Assembly (NCBI GenBank): GCA_050700355.1
Contig: JBOHHE010000422.1
Coordinates: 3,053-67,052, forward strand
DNA: 64,000 bases
Direction of reading: 5' to 3'
Source: GCA-003244245 sp050700355
GTDB taxonomy: Bacteria; Actinomycetota; Actinomycetes; Mycobacteriales; Pseudonocardiaceae
The notes under the pieces were generated by a model that searched no databases, had not been told where the DNA came from, and was given only the letters and a program-made list of their open reading frames with translations. Position 1 is the first letter of the stretch. Every line of letters begins with the position of its first letter. Below, piece after piece: positions 34,504-42,871 of this stretch. The position numbers and the translations under genes are program-made.

Positions 34504-35841
34504 ATGCTGCGCAGCTTCCGGCTCGCCAACCACCGCTCGTTCCGGGACGAGCACGAGCTGCTGCTGATGCCGTCCTACGACAACGACGGGGACGTCGTAC
34601 CGGTCGCCGCAGTCTTCGGCGCCAACGCCTCCGGAAAATCGAACCTGTTTAATGGACTGAAGTTTATGTCGTCATTTATTGTGGGCTGGGGAACGCGGGA
34701 GCCACGATCAGGAATTCCGCGTAGCCCGTTCCGGTTGGAGTCAAAATCACTGCTGGAGCCGTCGAGCTTCACGGTGGAGCTCGTGCTCAAAGGCATACGT
34801 TATGTCTACGGCTTTACCGTCGACAACGAACAGGTTCGTGCCGAGTGGTTATACACTTACCCTCACGGACGTCGTCAGCTGCTCTTCGAACGCGATGGCC
34901 GCGCCATCGCGTTCGGTTCGACCAAGATTCAGCGTGCCAAGACCAAGGCGATTGAGGAGCTTCTAGCGAGCGACACCCTACTCCTTGCATTGGCGGCTCG
35001 TCTTGAGTTGCATCAATATTGGCCTGTATTCGAGTGGTTCACCCGATCTCTTTTCTTTATGCCTTCTCTGCGAGTTCCTATACTGGATGGTGAGCGCATT
35101 GCTCGCTTTGTCGAGCGCGCACCCGAAAATCGGGAAGTCTTCCTCGGCTTCGCGCGCGCGGCTGATGTCGGAATTCGAGACCTCAAAATTGAATACGTTG
35201 AAGATTCGCGTGCGATTGCGCAGACCGCCATGCTCGATGAAGAGATCGCCGCTCTGGAGAGAGCAGTTGTGGACGCTGATCCCGCGCAACGTCCTGACTA
35301 CGAAGCGCGGGTTAGGAGCGCACGAGCCCTGGTTCAAGATGTTGGGTATCGTGCGCGTCGGCCGCGTCTTTTGCTGATTCATGGCAAGTACGGTGTATCT
35401 TTCGGACTCGATGAGGAATCGGAGGGTACGCAGCAGTGGTTGGCCATGTTGCGCTATGTGATCCCGAGTCTCTCGGAGGGTCGGACCCTAGTAATTGACG
35501 AGATCGATACTAGCCTGCATCCTCTCTTGGTCCGCAAACTGGTTGAGCTATTCAGTAACCCTGATATCAACAGTTCGGCCGCCCAGCTGTTATTTACTAC
35601 ACACGATGCATACCTGCTTGCTCCTGTCGCGGGGGAGTCGGCGGTACGGCGAGATCAGGTATGGTTTGTCGATAAGAATGATGAAGGTGTTTCTGGACTC
35701 TATCCACTGACTGAATTTAGACCTCGAAAAAATGAGCACAATATCTCGCATCGATACTTGGGTGGTTCGTACGGTGCGGTCCCTTTTTTGGGTGGGTTTA
35801 GTGATCTTCGGGTTGCAGCATCTGGCGGTCCGGAATTGTAG
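34504..35841 (+). CDS. AAA15/OLD-like ABC-class ATPase
   Basis: 445 aa. SMC/RecF-like ATPase of the AAA15 group (COG1106), to which RloA and AbiLii-type defence ATPases belong. N-terminus MLRSFRLANHRSFRDEHEL, Walker A FGANASGKSN (about 38-47), ABC signature-like ESEGTQQWLAMLRY (about 306), Walker B LVIDEIDTSLHP (about 326), H-loop TTHDAYLL (about 365). The insert between lacks TOPRIM or nuclease motifs that I can see. Codons are clearly AT-richer than in neighbouring genes. Its 3' end overlaps the convergent PIG-L gene by 44 bp. GGGAGGAT precedes the ATG. A role in phage defence is an inference from family and context. Confidence 0.85.
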   Translation: MLRSFRLANHRSFRDEHELLLMPSYDNDGDVVPVAAVFGANASGKSNLFNGLKFMSSFIVGWGTREPRSGIPRSPFRLESKSLLEPSSFTVELVLKGIRYVYGFTVDNEQVRAEWLYTYPHGRRQLLFERDGRAIAFGSTKIQRAKTKAIEELLASDTLLLALAARLELHQYWPVFEWFTRSLFFMPSLRVPILDGERIARFVERAPENREVFLGFARAADVGIRDLKIEYVEDSRAIAQTAMLDEEIAALERAVVDADPAQRPDYEARVRSARALVQDVGYRARRPRLLLIHGKYGVSFGLDEESEGTQQWLAMLRYVIPSLSEGRTLVIDEIDTSLHPLLVRKLVELFSNPDINSSAAQLLFTTHDAYLLAPVAGESAVRRDQVWFVDKNDEGVSGLYPLTEFRPRKNEHNISHRYLGGSYGAVPFLGGFSDLRVAASGGPEL

Positions 35842-36298
35842 TGACGAGACGGCGTGAAAGTCGCGAGTCTTCCATAATCACCTGGCCATGGAATGGACCA
35901 TCAAGAGTCAATGAATCATAGGTGTCGCACGCATACACTCGCTGCGGAAATCCGGTCTCGATAATTGCTAACGGTACCGCAGCCAGAGCAGTCTCAGCCA
36001 CTCTCCGATGGTCATGGTGCATATCATTACGCGGGTGAATAATCAGGATCTCCGGCTTAAGCAGCCGCAACAAATCTACGCAGCCTTGTTCCTCGTGTCG
36101 ATCAACGAGTTCCACCTGAACGCCCAGTATCTCCGCGCCCAACGTCGCCTCGCCAGCACGCCGCTCATCAACTCTCTCTACAGCAATCGTGACAATCGCG
36201 TGGCGAGCATGCCAAGCAAGCGTGCCTCCCATCCACAGCTCAGCGTCGTCAGGATGCGCCGTGACAGCGAGGATGCTTCCCGGAAGAGCGCTGCTCAT
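35798..36298 (-). CDS. PIG-L family deacetylase
   Basis: 166 aa, shorter than typical LmbE-like enzymes (220-300). The zinc motif AHPDDAE is present as VTAHPDDAELWMGG (about 13-26) and the second histidine set as NDMHHDHRRVAE (about 91-102), so the active site seems complete. Family members remove N-acetyl groups from sugars (mycothiol synthesis, GlcNAc-PI). The true start is the ATG at 36298, which overlaps the exonuclease stop as ATGA and puts the motif at the usual depth. Substrate unknown. Confidence 0.8.
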   Translation of the reverse strand: MSSALPGSILAVTAHPDDAELWMGGTLAWHARHAIVTIAVERVDERRAGEATLGAEILGVQVELVDRHEEQGCVDLLRLLKPEILIIHPRNDMHHDHRRVAETALAAVPLAIIETGFPQRVYACDTYDSLTLDGPFHGQVIMEDSRLSRRLVTTIPDRQMLQPEDH

Positions 36299-37158
36299 CG
36301 CCACAGGCCCAACTCGTTGACGACAGCAGCAGCTAGCGGCAGGTGAGCAGCGTTGACCGAGGTACTCCGAGGCAGAGTGGGAAGATCGAGGTCGGTCCGC
36401 AGACGAATCATCTCGCTCCAGTTCAGTACTTTCTTCCATACTTGCTCGGCCGCAGCCCCGGCGGCGCCGACCAGGCGACCTGCCGCACGCGCTTCGTCGA
36501 GGGTCAGTCCATCGGCCAAGATTCGGGCGGCTCGTATCTGACCGATACCGCGAACACCGGGGATGTTGTCCGATGGGTCACCCATCAGTGCCCGGAAATC
36601 ACACCACTGCCATGGTTCCACACCAAATCGCTCAACGACTTCCGCTCGATTCACCAGAGCTCTCGACCGCTTTTTCACAGTATTCAGAACTGTCACCCCC
36701 TCGTCGATGAGCTGATAGAAGTCCTTGTCCATGGACAATATGGAGCGAGGCCGATCGGCTGATCGACTCACGAGGGTAGCTATCACGTCGTCGGCCTCAT
36801 GGGCACAGGACTCAGTCCACCCGACGCCGATCATATCCAGGCCCTTCTTGATGTCGTCCAGCCATTCCAAGGGGCTGACGTCGATATCGATTCGGTTTTG
36901 TTTGTACTCCGGATCAGATGCCTTCCGCGATTGCAACCCTTCCGCACCGTCAAAACACACCACGCACTCCACCGGCGCGTCGAGCGCCCGGCAACTCGAC
37001 CGCAACAGAGCAAAGAAGGCGAAGACGGCTGTCACGTCCGTCCCACCTGGACTACGAACAACCGCCGGGAAACCGAAAGCAGCTCGCCACAACAGGTTGA
37101 ACCCATCGACGAGAAGCAGTACTTCCGCACCATCCTTGTTCCGGTCTATGCCGCTCAT
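36295..37158 (-). CDS. 5'-3' exonuclease (FEN/PolA N-domain type)
   Basis: 287 aa. Structure-specific 5' nuclease. All acidic clusters are visible: LLLVDGFNLLWRA (about 14-26), VVCFDG, HEADDVIATL, SMDKDFYQLID, and the H3TH segment MGDPSDNIPGVRGIGQIRAARIL (about 191-213). It stands alone, not fused to DNA polymerase I. It is translationally coupled to the PIG-L gene, so the two products probably act together. AT-richer than the core genes. Confidence 0.85.
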   Translation of the reverse strand: MSGIDRNKDGAEVLLLVDGFNLLWRAAFGFPAVVRSPGGTDVTAVFAFFALLRSSCRALDAPVECVVCFDGAEGLQSRKASDPEYKQNRIDIDVSPLEWLDDIKKGLDMIGVGWTESCAHEADDVIATLVSRSADRPRSILSMDKDFYQLIDEGVTVLNTVKKRSRALVNRAEVVERFGVEPWQWCDFRALMGDPSDNIPGVRGIGQIRAARILADGLTLDEARAAGRLVGAAGAAAEQVWKKVLNWSEMIRLRTDLDLPTLPRSTSVNAAHLPLAAAVVNELGLWR

Positions 37159-37229
37159 AGCACGATCCCACAGTCCTCACCTCGATCGACTCGGCGGACC
37201 TCACCGAGGAGAAACAGGAGACGCAGCGC

Positions 37230-37403
37230 TCATGTCACAGCGGTCTCGCGGGTGTTGACCGTGAGCGGTCGAAATCCATAGTCATGCCCGAACACGAGGG
37301 CCTGAGCAGGGCCGTCGTTCACCTCGGCTGTCCGCGCATGTAGGGAGGCGAACTTATTACCGCCGATGATGATCGTTCCTACTGCGATGATCGTTCCTAC
37401 TGC
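37230..37403 (-). pseudogene. Possible C-terminal gene remnant
   Basis: Open minus-strand stretch of 57 codons ending in TGA: IIIGGNKFASLHARTAEVNDGPAQAL, then VFGHDYGFRPLTVNTRETAVT. It looks like real protein, but has no good start: an in-frame stop lies directly upstream and the only start codon is an internal GTG. The 18-bp tandem duplication gives the repeated AVGTI at its N-terminus. I do not recognise the family. Confidence 0.35.
37368..37403 (+). repeat. Perfect tandem duplication, 2 x 18 bp
   Basis: GATGATCGTTCCTACTGC twice, back to back, upstream of the exonuclease/PIG-L pair. Confidence 0.9.
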
Positions 37404-37922
37404 TCAGGTTCGACAGAGTATAGAGCATCCAGCTCTGGTATGACCGCTGACTGGCGTCCGTAGGTGCCCCAGTTCTGACGGGATCGGACTGGTCATCGCG
37501 GAACCTCACGAGTACACGTCGGTGCTGGATGGCAGGACTGGCGACGGGTGCGGGGGTCTGGCATCACCGGTCCTGCTGGTTGATGTGGGTTGCCACGCGG
37601 CACCGTTCGAGCCGTCCGGGCGCCGCATGAACTCGATCATGGCAGGAGGAGCCCGGGGCTGTGATCATGAACATGGGGCGTCCGATCACCCTCGTCGGGT
37701 CTACACCTGCGATGGGTACAACAACCTTGGCGCAATGGCCATCCGTTGCCCAGTTCTGTTGCCAAGTCGACATGCAGGCTGGGCGGGTCGAGTGGTCTGG
37801 AGGTTGGTGCGTGGGGTGCGTTTCGGTGTCGTGGTGCGCAATCGTCGTGTTGTGGTTCCGCGCTGGGTGGTGCGGGGTTACGGTGCGCTACCACTATCGG
37901 ATGGGGTTCAGGGGTGCTGGGG

Positions 37923-39311
37923 ATGAGGGATTCGATGAGTGCAAGCCCGCTTGCCGGTGTGCTTACCGAGCTGGGGTGGAAGCCCGAGGTTTTGGCTCGG
38001 CGGCTGAATGGTTTCGCCGTGCTGCACGGGCGTGGGGAGCAGATGCACGCCAAGACGCCCTACAAGTGGTTGGGGGGTGTTCAGTCGCGTTCTCCGTGGG
38101 CTGCGCTGGCGGCGGCGTTGCTGAGCGACGAGTTGGGGCGGGTGGTGCTGCCGGCGGATCTGGGCTGGGAGGCTGACCGAGTAGAGCTGGTCTCGGCGAT
38201 CAGTGGGCTGGTGCTGCCGTGGACGGTTGCCGGGAGCTTGCGCGCCATCCGGGTCGTCAACGACGCTGTGAGCATGGAGCGGCGCATCTTTCTCACCCTG
38301 CTGGGTACCTCAGCCACCGCGCCCGCTCACGAGTGGTTGATCGCCCATCCCGAGGACGCCGTCGTCCTCTCTCGCTCCTCGTCCGGTTCGCTGGTGCCGG
38401 TAACAAGGGTCGACTGTCTGGACGACATCGCCGGGCAGCTGAGCCGAATGGACGATCAGGGCGGCGGCGGCTCACTGCTGTCGCTCATTCGTGCCTGCCT
38501 CCGGCACGTTGTCGAGTTGCTGGATCAGGGCCGCTACACCGACACAGTGGGGAAGCGGCTGCACGCCACCGCCGCCGAGTTGATGCGACTGGCAGGGTGG
38601 TCGGCGTGGGAGGGTGGGCATCACCCGCAGGCGCAGCGGTACTGGGTCAGTGCGCTACATGCCGCGCACGCCGCAGGGGACCGGGCGGTGGGCGCCAATG
38701 TGGTGGGACTTATGTCCTTACAGGCTCTGGAGTTGGGGCAGATCCGTGAGTCGGTCACGCTGGCCGAAACTGCCCGAGCTGGCTATTCGGGCGCCGCACC
38801 CCGGGTTACCGCGCTGCTCGACCTGCGCGCGGCCGAGGCCCACGCCCGGGACCGGGCGGTCACCGACTGCCGCCGCGCCCTGGACAGCGCGTTCAACCGC
38901 CTCAGCGACCCTCCGTCCTCCTCGGGCGAGCCGGACTGGTGCTACTGGGTTGACGAGCCTCTGGCCCATGCTTTTGCCGGCAGCTGCTACCTGGACTTGG
39001 GGGACTGCGGCCAGGCCCGGCTGCACCTGAGTACCGCGCTGCGCCTGCAGAATCCCAGCTATGCGCGCGACGGCGCGTTTCGTCGTATCCGGCTGGCCAA
39101 CACCTACCTGCGCCAGGATCGGCCCGAGGTCGATCATGCCGTCGCCCTGGCCACCCGTGCCGTGGAGACCCTCACCGGCGAGGTCGACTCCGCCTATGTC
39201 GCCGGGCAGCTCGCCCAGTTCATCGGACGGCTCGCCCCCTACCGGCGGCGCCCCACCGTCCGTCAGCTCACCGACCAGGCTGCCGGGTTCCTCGCCAAGT
39301 CCGGGTTCTGA
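37923..39311 (+). CDS. TPR-like transcription regulator-type protein
   Basis: 462 aa. Resembles the actinobacterial regulator type with an N-terminal DNA-binding-like segment (LAGVLTELGWKPEVLARRLNGFAVLHGRGEQMHAKTPYKWLGG, about 8-52) and a C-terminal helical-repeat region. The repeat region includes ELMRLAGWSAWEGGHHPQAQRYWVSALHAAHAAGDRAVGANV, ESVTLAETAR and ARLHLSTALRLQ. Such proteins are common in Streptomyces and Pseudonocardiaceae. The ligand and targets are unknown. ATG 37923 and ATG 37935 are both possible starts; longer frames upstream are Trp/Cys-rich and unlikely. Confidence 0.72.
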   Translation: MRDSMSASPLAGVLTELGWKPEVLARRLNGFAVLHGRGEQMHAKTPYKWLGGVQSRSPWAALAAALLSDELGRVVLPADLGWEADRVELVSAISGLVLPWTVAGSLRAIRVVNDAVSMERRIFLTLLGTSATAPAHEWLIAHPEDAVVLSRSSSGSLVPVTRVDCLDDIAGQLSRMDDQGGGGSLLSLIRACLRHVVELLDQGRYTDTVGKRLHATAAELMRLAGWSAWEGGHHPQAQRYWVSALHAAHAAGDRAVGANVVGLMSLQALELGQIRESVTLAETARAGYSGAAPRVTALLDLRAAEAHARDRAVTDCRRALDSAFNRLSDPPSSSGEPDWCYWVDEPLAHAFAGSCYLDLGDCGQARLHLSTALRLQNPSYARDGAFRRIRLANTYLRQDRPEVDHAVALATRAVETLTGEVDSAYVAGQLAQFIGRLAPYRRRPTVRQLTDQAAGFLAKSGF

Positions 39312-39385
39312 AGTGACCGCTTTCGGGCGAGCGGCGGCGAACCGTTCTGCTGGGCCAATGCAACGTCCCGGTATTCAGGGCCGGT

Positions 39386-39391
39386 TACGCT
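39386..39391 (+). promoter_or_regulatory. Candidate -10 for leaderless rimO
   Basis: TACGCT lies 7 nt before the rimO ATG at 39399. Fits the TANNNT pattern seen before several other genes here. Confidence 0.4.
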
Positions 39392-39398
39392 GAGGTTC

Positions 39399-40853
39399 AT
39401 GCCCTCCCCTCCTCGTTTGCCGCGCGCCACAGTGCTCACCCTGGGGTGTGCCCGTAATGAGGTCGACTCCGAGGAGCTGGCCGGGCGCCTAACGGCGGAC
39501 GGCTGGGAGCTGGTCGACGCCGACGGTGCCGAGGCGGACGTCGTGGTGGTGAACACCTGCGGTTTCGTCGCGGCCGCGAAGAAGGACTCGATTGACACGG
39601 TGCTGGCCGCCGCTGACACCGGGGCCAAGGTGGTGGCGGTGGGTTGCCTCGCCGAGCGGTATGGCACGGAGCTGGCGCAGACTCTGCCCGAGGCCGACGC
39701 GGTGCTGGGCTTCGACGCCTATCCGGAGCTGGGCGGGCGGCTGCGCGACGTGCTGGCCGGGCGGGACGTGCCTGCCCACCGGCCGGTGGACCGCCGCACT
39801 CTGCTGCCGATCACCCCGGCGGCCCGGCCCGCCGCGCTCGCCGCCGGGCCCGCGCTCCCCGGCCATGGCTGGGGTCCCCGCGTGCCACGTCGCCGGTTGG
39901 ACGACTCCCCGGTGGCTCCGTTGAAGATCGCATCCGGTTGCGATCGGCGCTGTGCTTTCTGCGCGATTCCCTCCTTCCGCGGCGCCTTCGTGTCGCGCCC
40001 GGCCGATGAGGTACTGGCCGAGGCGGCGTGGCTGGCCGGCACGGGAGCGCGCGAGCTGGTGCTGGTCAGCGAGAACTCCACGTCCTACGGTAAGGACCTG
40101 GGCCGGGCGGGGGCGCTGGAGGAGCTGCTGCGCCGGTTGGCCGCCCTGCCCGGCATCGTGCGCATCCGGGTGTCCTACTTGCAGCCTGCTGAGACGCGGC
40201 CTTCGTTGGTGGCCGCGATCACCGAGACCGCCGGGGTGGCCGACTACTTCGACCTGTCCTTCCAGCATGCGAGTGAGCCGGTGCTGCGCCGAATGCGTCG
40301 GTTCGGGTCACGGGAGTCATTCCTGGCGTTGCTCGATCAGGTCCGGCAACGGGCGCCGCGAGCGGGAGCCCGTAGCAACGTGATCGTCGGGTTCCCGGGG
40401 GAGACCGAGGCCGATGTCGTTGAGCTGGAGCGTTTCCTGATCGAGGCGCGGCTGGATGCGGTGGGCGTGTTCGGCTACTCCGATGAGGAGGGCACCGAGG
40501 CAGCCGGACTCTCTGGGCAGCATGACGAGCACACCATTGCTGCGCGGGTGGCGCGGATCGGCGCGCTGGTCGAGCAGCTCACCTCGCAACGTGCCGAGGA
40601 ACGGGTCGGGGAGCTGGTCGATGTGCTGGTGGAGGACATTTCCGAGGACCCGGTTGGGCGGGCCGAGCACCAGGCGCCCGAGGTGGACGGCGAATGTGTA
40701 TTCACCGGTCCCTTGGCCGCTTCGGTTGCGGTTGGCGACCTGGTGCGGTGCCGGGTGGTCGCGGCGCACGGCGTCGACCTGCTCGTGGAGCCGGTTGAGC
40801 TGGCGACCGAACTGCCGAGAAAACTGACTGCCCCGGATGGCGGCGCGCGGTGA
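39399..40853 (+). CDS. rimO: Ribosomal protein uS12 methylthiotransferase
   Basis: 484 aa radical-SAM enzyme that methylthiolates an aspartate of S12. N-terminal UPF0004 domain with cysteines in LGCARNEVDSE, VNTCGFVAAAK and VAVGCLAERYG for the second cluster. Radical-SAM CxxxCxxC in SGCDRRCAFCAIPSFRG (about 178-194), DLSFQHASEPVLRRMRR, NVIVGFPGET, and a C-terminal TRAM domain. Its stop overlaps the GTG of pgsA. Confidence 0.95.
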   Translation: MPSPPRLPRATVLTLGCARNEVDSEELAGRLTADGWELVDADGAEADVVVVNTCGFVAAAKKDSIDTVLAAADTGAKVVAVGCLAERYGTELAQTLPEADAVLGFDAYPELGGRLRDVLAGRDVPAHRPVDRRTLLPITPAARPAALAAGPALPGHGWGPRVPRRRLDDSPVAPLKIASGCDRRCAFCAIPSFRGAFVSRPADEVLAEAAWLAGTGARELVLVSENSTSYGKDLGRAGALEELLRRLAALPGIVRIRVSYLQPAETRPSLVAAITETAGVADYFDLSFQHASEPVLRRMRRFGSRESFLALLDQVRQRAPRAGARSNVIVGFPGETEADVVELERFLIEARLDAVGVFGYSDEEGTEAAGLSGQHDEHTIAARVARIGALVEQLTSQRAEERVGELVDVLVEDISEDPVGRAEHQAPEVDGECVFTGPLAASVAVGDLVRCRVVAAHGVDLLVEPVELATELPRKLTAPDGGAR

Positions 40854-41437
40854 ACCCGGGCTCGCCGCCCGCGGGAGCCCCCCGTTGGAACCCGGCCAAT
40901 GTGCTGACCATGTTGCGGATGGTGCTGGTGCCGGTGTTCCTGCTCGCGCTGTTCGCCGAGGACGGCACAGACCCGTTGTGGCGGTCGATCGCAGCGTCGA
41001 TCTTCGCTGTGGCCACGCTGACCGACCGGCTGGATGGTGACCTGGCGCGGCGGCGCGGGCAGGTCACCAACTTCGGCAAGATCGCCGACCCGATCGCCGA
41101 TAAGGCACTCATCGGGTCCGCGTTGGTCAGCCTGAGCCTGCTCGGCGAGCTGCCCTGGTGGATCACCGTGCTGATCGTCTTCCGCGAGCTGGGTGTCACC
41201 GCGCTGCGCTTCTGGGTGTTGCGGCACGGCGTGATACCGGCAAGTCGGGGCGGAAAGGTCAAGGCTTTTGCGCAGGCCCTCGCGATCGGGCTCTATGTGC
41301 TTCCGTTACCCGCGGCGGTCGATCCGGTGCTGTGGGCGGTCATGGGCATCGCGCTGGCGCTCACCGTCGTCACCGGAGTGGACTACGTGGTGCGGGCACT
41401 GCGGCTACGAGGCTCCGGAACCGTCGCGATACCCTGA
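40850..41437 (+). CDS. pgsA: CDP-diacylglycerol-glycerol-3-phosphate 3-phosphatidyltransferase
   Basis: 195 aa membrane enzyme of the CDP-alcohol phosphotransferase family; makes phosphatidylglycerol phosphate. The active-site motif is DRLDGDLARRRGQ...GKIADPIADK (about 63-88) with all aspartates, and the protein has four to six membrane helices. A PgsA2/PgsA3-type paralogue is possible, since actinobacteria have several. Followed by clgR as in M. tuberculosis. Confidence 0.92.
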   Translation: MNPGSPPAGAPRWNPANVLTMLRMVLVPVFLLALFAEDGTDPLWRSIAASIFAVATLTDRLDGDLARRRGQVTNFGKIADPIADKALIGSALVSLSLLGELPWWITVLIVFRELGVTALRFWVLRHGVIPASRGGKVKAFAQALAIGLYVLPLPAAVDPVLWAVMGIALALTVVTGVDYVVRALRLRGSGTVAIP

Positions 41438-41483
41438 ATCGGCCGGAATTCGAAGCCTCGGGTGGTGTTCACCCAGGGCGGAC

Positions 41484-41498
41484 GCCGCTAGGTGCGGC
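41484..41498 (+). promoter_or_regulatory. ClgR-type operator before clgR
   Basis: GCCGC-TAGGT-GCGGC, a perfect 5-bp inverted repeat containing the CGC-N5-GCG core reported for ClgR. It lies 64 bp before clgR and upstream of pspA-pspM, which fits autoregulation of the whole set. Confidence 0.6.
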
Positions 41499-41561
41499 AC
41501 GTGGGTACCGTGGGTACGTAGTCGGTGCTCCATGCCCCGGCGGAACCGGGAGGGGTTGGCG

Positions 41562-41918
41562 ATGACGTTGCTGCGTGAGGCCATCGGCGAGCGGCTACGC
41601 CGGACGCGGACCACGCAGCGCCGCACGCTGCGCGAGGTGTCCCGGTCCGCCCAGGTCAGTCTCGGTTATCTCTCCGAGGTGGAGCGCGGCCGCAAGGAAC
41701 CGTCCAGCGAACTGCTTGCGGCGATCTGTGAGGCGCTGGCCCTTCCACTGGATGAGTTGCTGCGTCGAGTGGTCGTCGACCTCGGCCCGGTGCGCTTGCC
41801 GGAGGTACCCGAACTCGTTCCGGCCGAGCGGATCGGGCGGCCGGCCGAGCTACGCATCGCCCCCGCTCAGACCGCGCGAGTGGGCGTCCCTCGCGCGATG
41901 GTGGGAGCTGCTGCCTGA
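41562..41918 (+). CDS. clgR: XRE-family regulator ClgR
   Basis: 118 aa. Activator of clp protease and envelope-stress genes. The helix-turn-helix is RRTLREVSRSAQVSLGYLSEVERGRKEPSSELLAAICEAL (about 21-60), very close to other ClgR proteins. The C-terminal tail ends PRAMVGAAA, with the terminal Ala-Ala of the type that makes ClgR a Clp substrate. ATG 41562 follows GGGAGGGG. Lies between pgsA and pspA, as in mycobacteria. Confidence 0.92.
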   Translation: MTLLREAIGERLRRTRTTQRRTLREVSRSAQVSLGYLSEVERGRKEPSSELLAAICEALALPLDELLRRVVVDLGPVRLPEVPELVPAERIGRPAELRIAPAQTARVGVPRAMVGAAA

Positions 41919-42030
41919 TACGGGTGGAAAGCGCTGCCCCGCACCTGACACGATGAGGTCAGCACGCGGCGTCCGCATGATGGGTGAGGCACGCTGCGCC
42001 CGAACTCGGCACGAGGAGGCGGCGAAGGAG

Positions 42031-42855
42031 ATGGCCAATCCGTTCGTGAAGGCCTGGAAATACTTCATGGCGTCGTTCTCGTCCAAGATTGACGAACACG
42101 CGGATCCGAAGGTGCAGCTCCAACAGGCTATCGAGGACGCGCAGCGGCAACATCAGGCCTTGGCCCAGCAGGCTGCCGCCGTCATCGGTAACCAGCGGCA
42201 ACTGGAGATGAAGCTCAACCGCCAACTCGGTGAGATCGAGCGGTTGCAGTCCTCGGTGCGCCAGGCACTGGTGCTTTCCGACGAAGCGCGGGGCAAGGGG
42301 GACATGGTCAAGGCGCAGGAGTACGAGCGCACTGCGGAAACGTTCGCTACCCAGCTGGTGACAACTGAGCAGTCCGTTGAGGATCTCAAGACCCTGCATG
42401 ACCAGTCCCTGCAGGCTGCGGGACAGGCCAAACAGGCGGTGGAACGCAATTCGACGGTGCTCCAGCAGAAGATCGCGGAGCGCACCAAGCTGCTTTCCCA
42501 GCTGGAACAGGCGAAGATGCAAGAGAAGGTGTCCGCCTCGTTGCGTTCGATGACGGAGCTGGCCGCACCGGGCAACACGCCCTCCCTGGATGAGGTGCGG
42601 GACAAGATTGAACGTCGGTACGCCAATGCCATCGGCTCCGCCGAGCTGGCTCAGAGTTCGGTGCAGGGTCGGATGCTCGAGGTACAGCAGTCGACGTTGG
42701 ACATGGCGGGGCACTCCCGGCTGGAACAGATTCGCGCCTCGATGCGCGGAACGCCGATCGCCGGCGAAGTGACCGCCGGCCAGCCCGCCGCGCCGCAGCC
42801 TGCTGCACCTCAGCAGGCCCAGCCCCAGAGCCAGCCGCAACCGGGGCAGAACTGA
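42031..42855 (+). CDS. pspA: Phage-shock protein A
   Basis: 274 aa PspA/IM30 (ESCRT-III-like) coiled-coil protein that binds stressed membrane. Start MANPFVKAWKYFMASFSSKIDEHADPKVQLQQAIEDAQRQHQ includes the amphipathic helix. Long coiled coil from about 25 to 220. The C-terminal tail is Pro/Ala/Gln-rich (QPQSQPQPGQN), as in actinobacteria. ATG follows GAGGAGGCGGCGAAGGAG. Probably co-transcribed with clgR and pspM. Confidence 0.94.
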   Translation: MANPFVKAWKYFMASFSSKIDEHADPKVQLQQAIEDAQRQHQALAQQAAAVIGNQRQLEMKLNRQLGEIERLQSSVRQALVLSDEARGKGDMVKAQEYERTAETFATQLVTTEQSVEDLKTLHDQSLQAAGQAKQAVERNSTVLQQKIAERTKLLSQLEQAKMQEKVSASLRSMTELAAPGNTPSLDEVRDKIERRYANAIGSAELAQSSVQGRMLEVQQSTLDMAGHSRLEQIRASMRGTPIAGEVTAGQPAAPQPAAPQQAQPQSQPQPGQN

Positions 42856-42871
42856 TCGAGGAGCAATTCGG

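Larger units (their letters stand above)
37159..37922 (+). other. 764-bp stretch without an assignable gene
   Basis: Holds a 57-codon open stretch on the minus strand (37,230-37,403), an 18-bp tandem duplication and the upstream region of the TPR-like regulator. Open frames in 37,500-37,920 are rich in Trp/Cys or biased by composition, and I do not accept any as genes. Confidence 0.55.

Noticed and set aside
34504..37158. Known Gabija or OLD-type defence system
   Set aside because: The ATPase shows no TOPRIM domain and there is no UvrD-like helicase. The partner genes are a FEN-type nuclease and a PIG-L deacetylase, which do not fit those systems.
33978..37922. Integrated phage, IS element or genomic island with att sites
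   Set aside because: No integrase, transposase, terminal inverted repeats or tRNA gene was found at the edges; the only flanking repeat is the partial argA copy.
37661..38176. Open frame rich in Trp and Cys upstream of the TPR-like regulator
   Set aside because: Residue composition is typical of a non-coding frame and it overlaps the better-supported regulator start.
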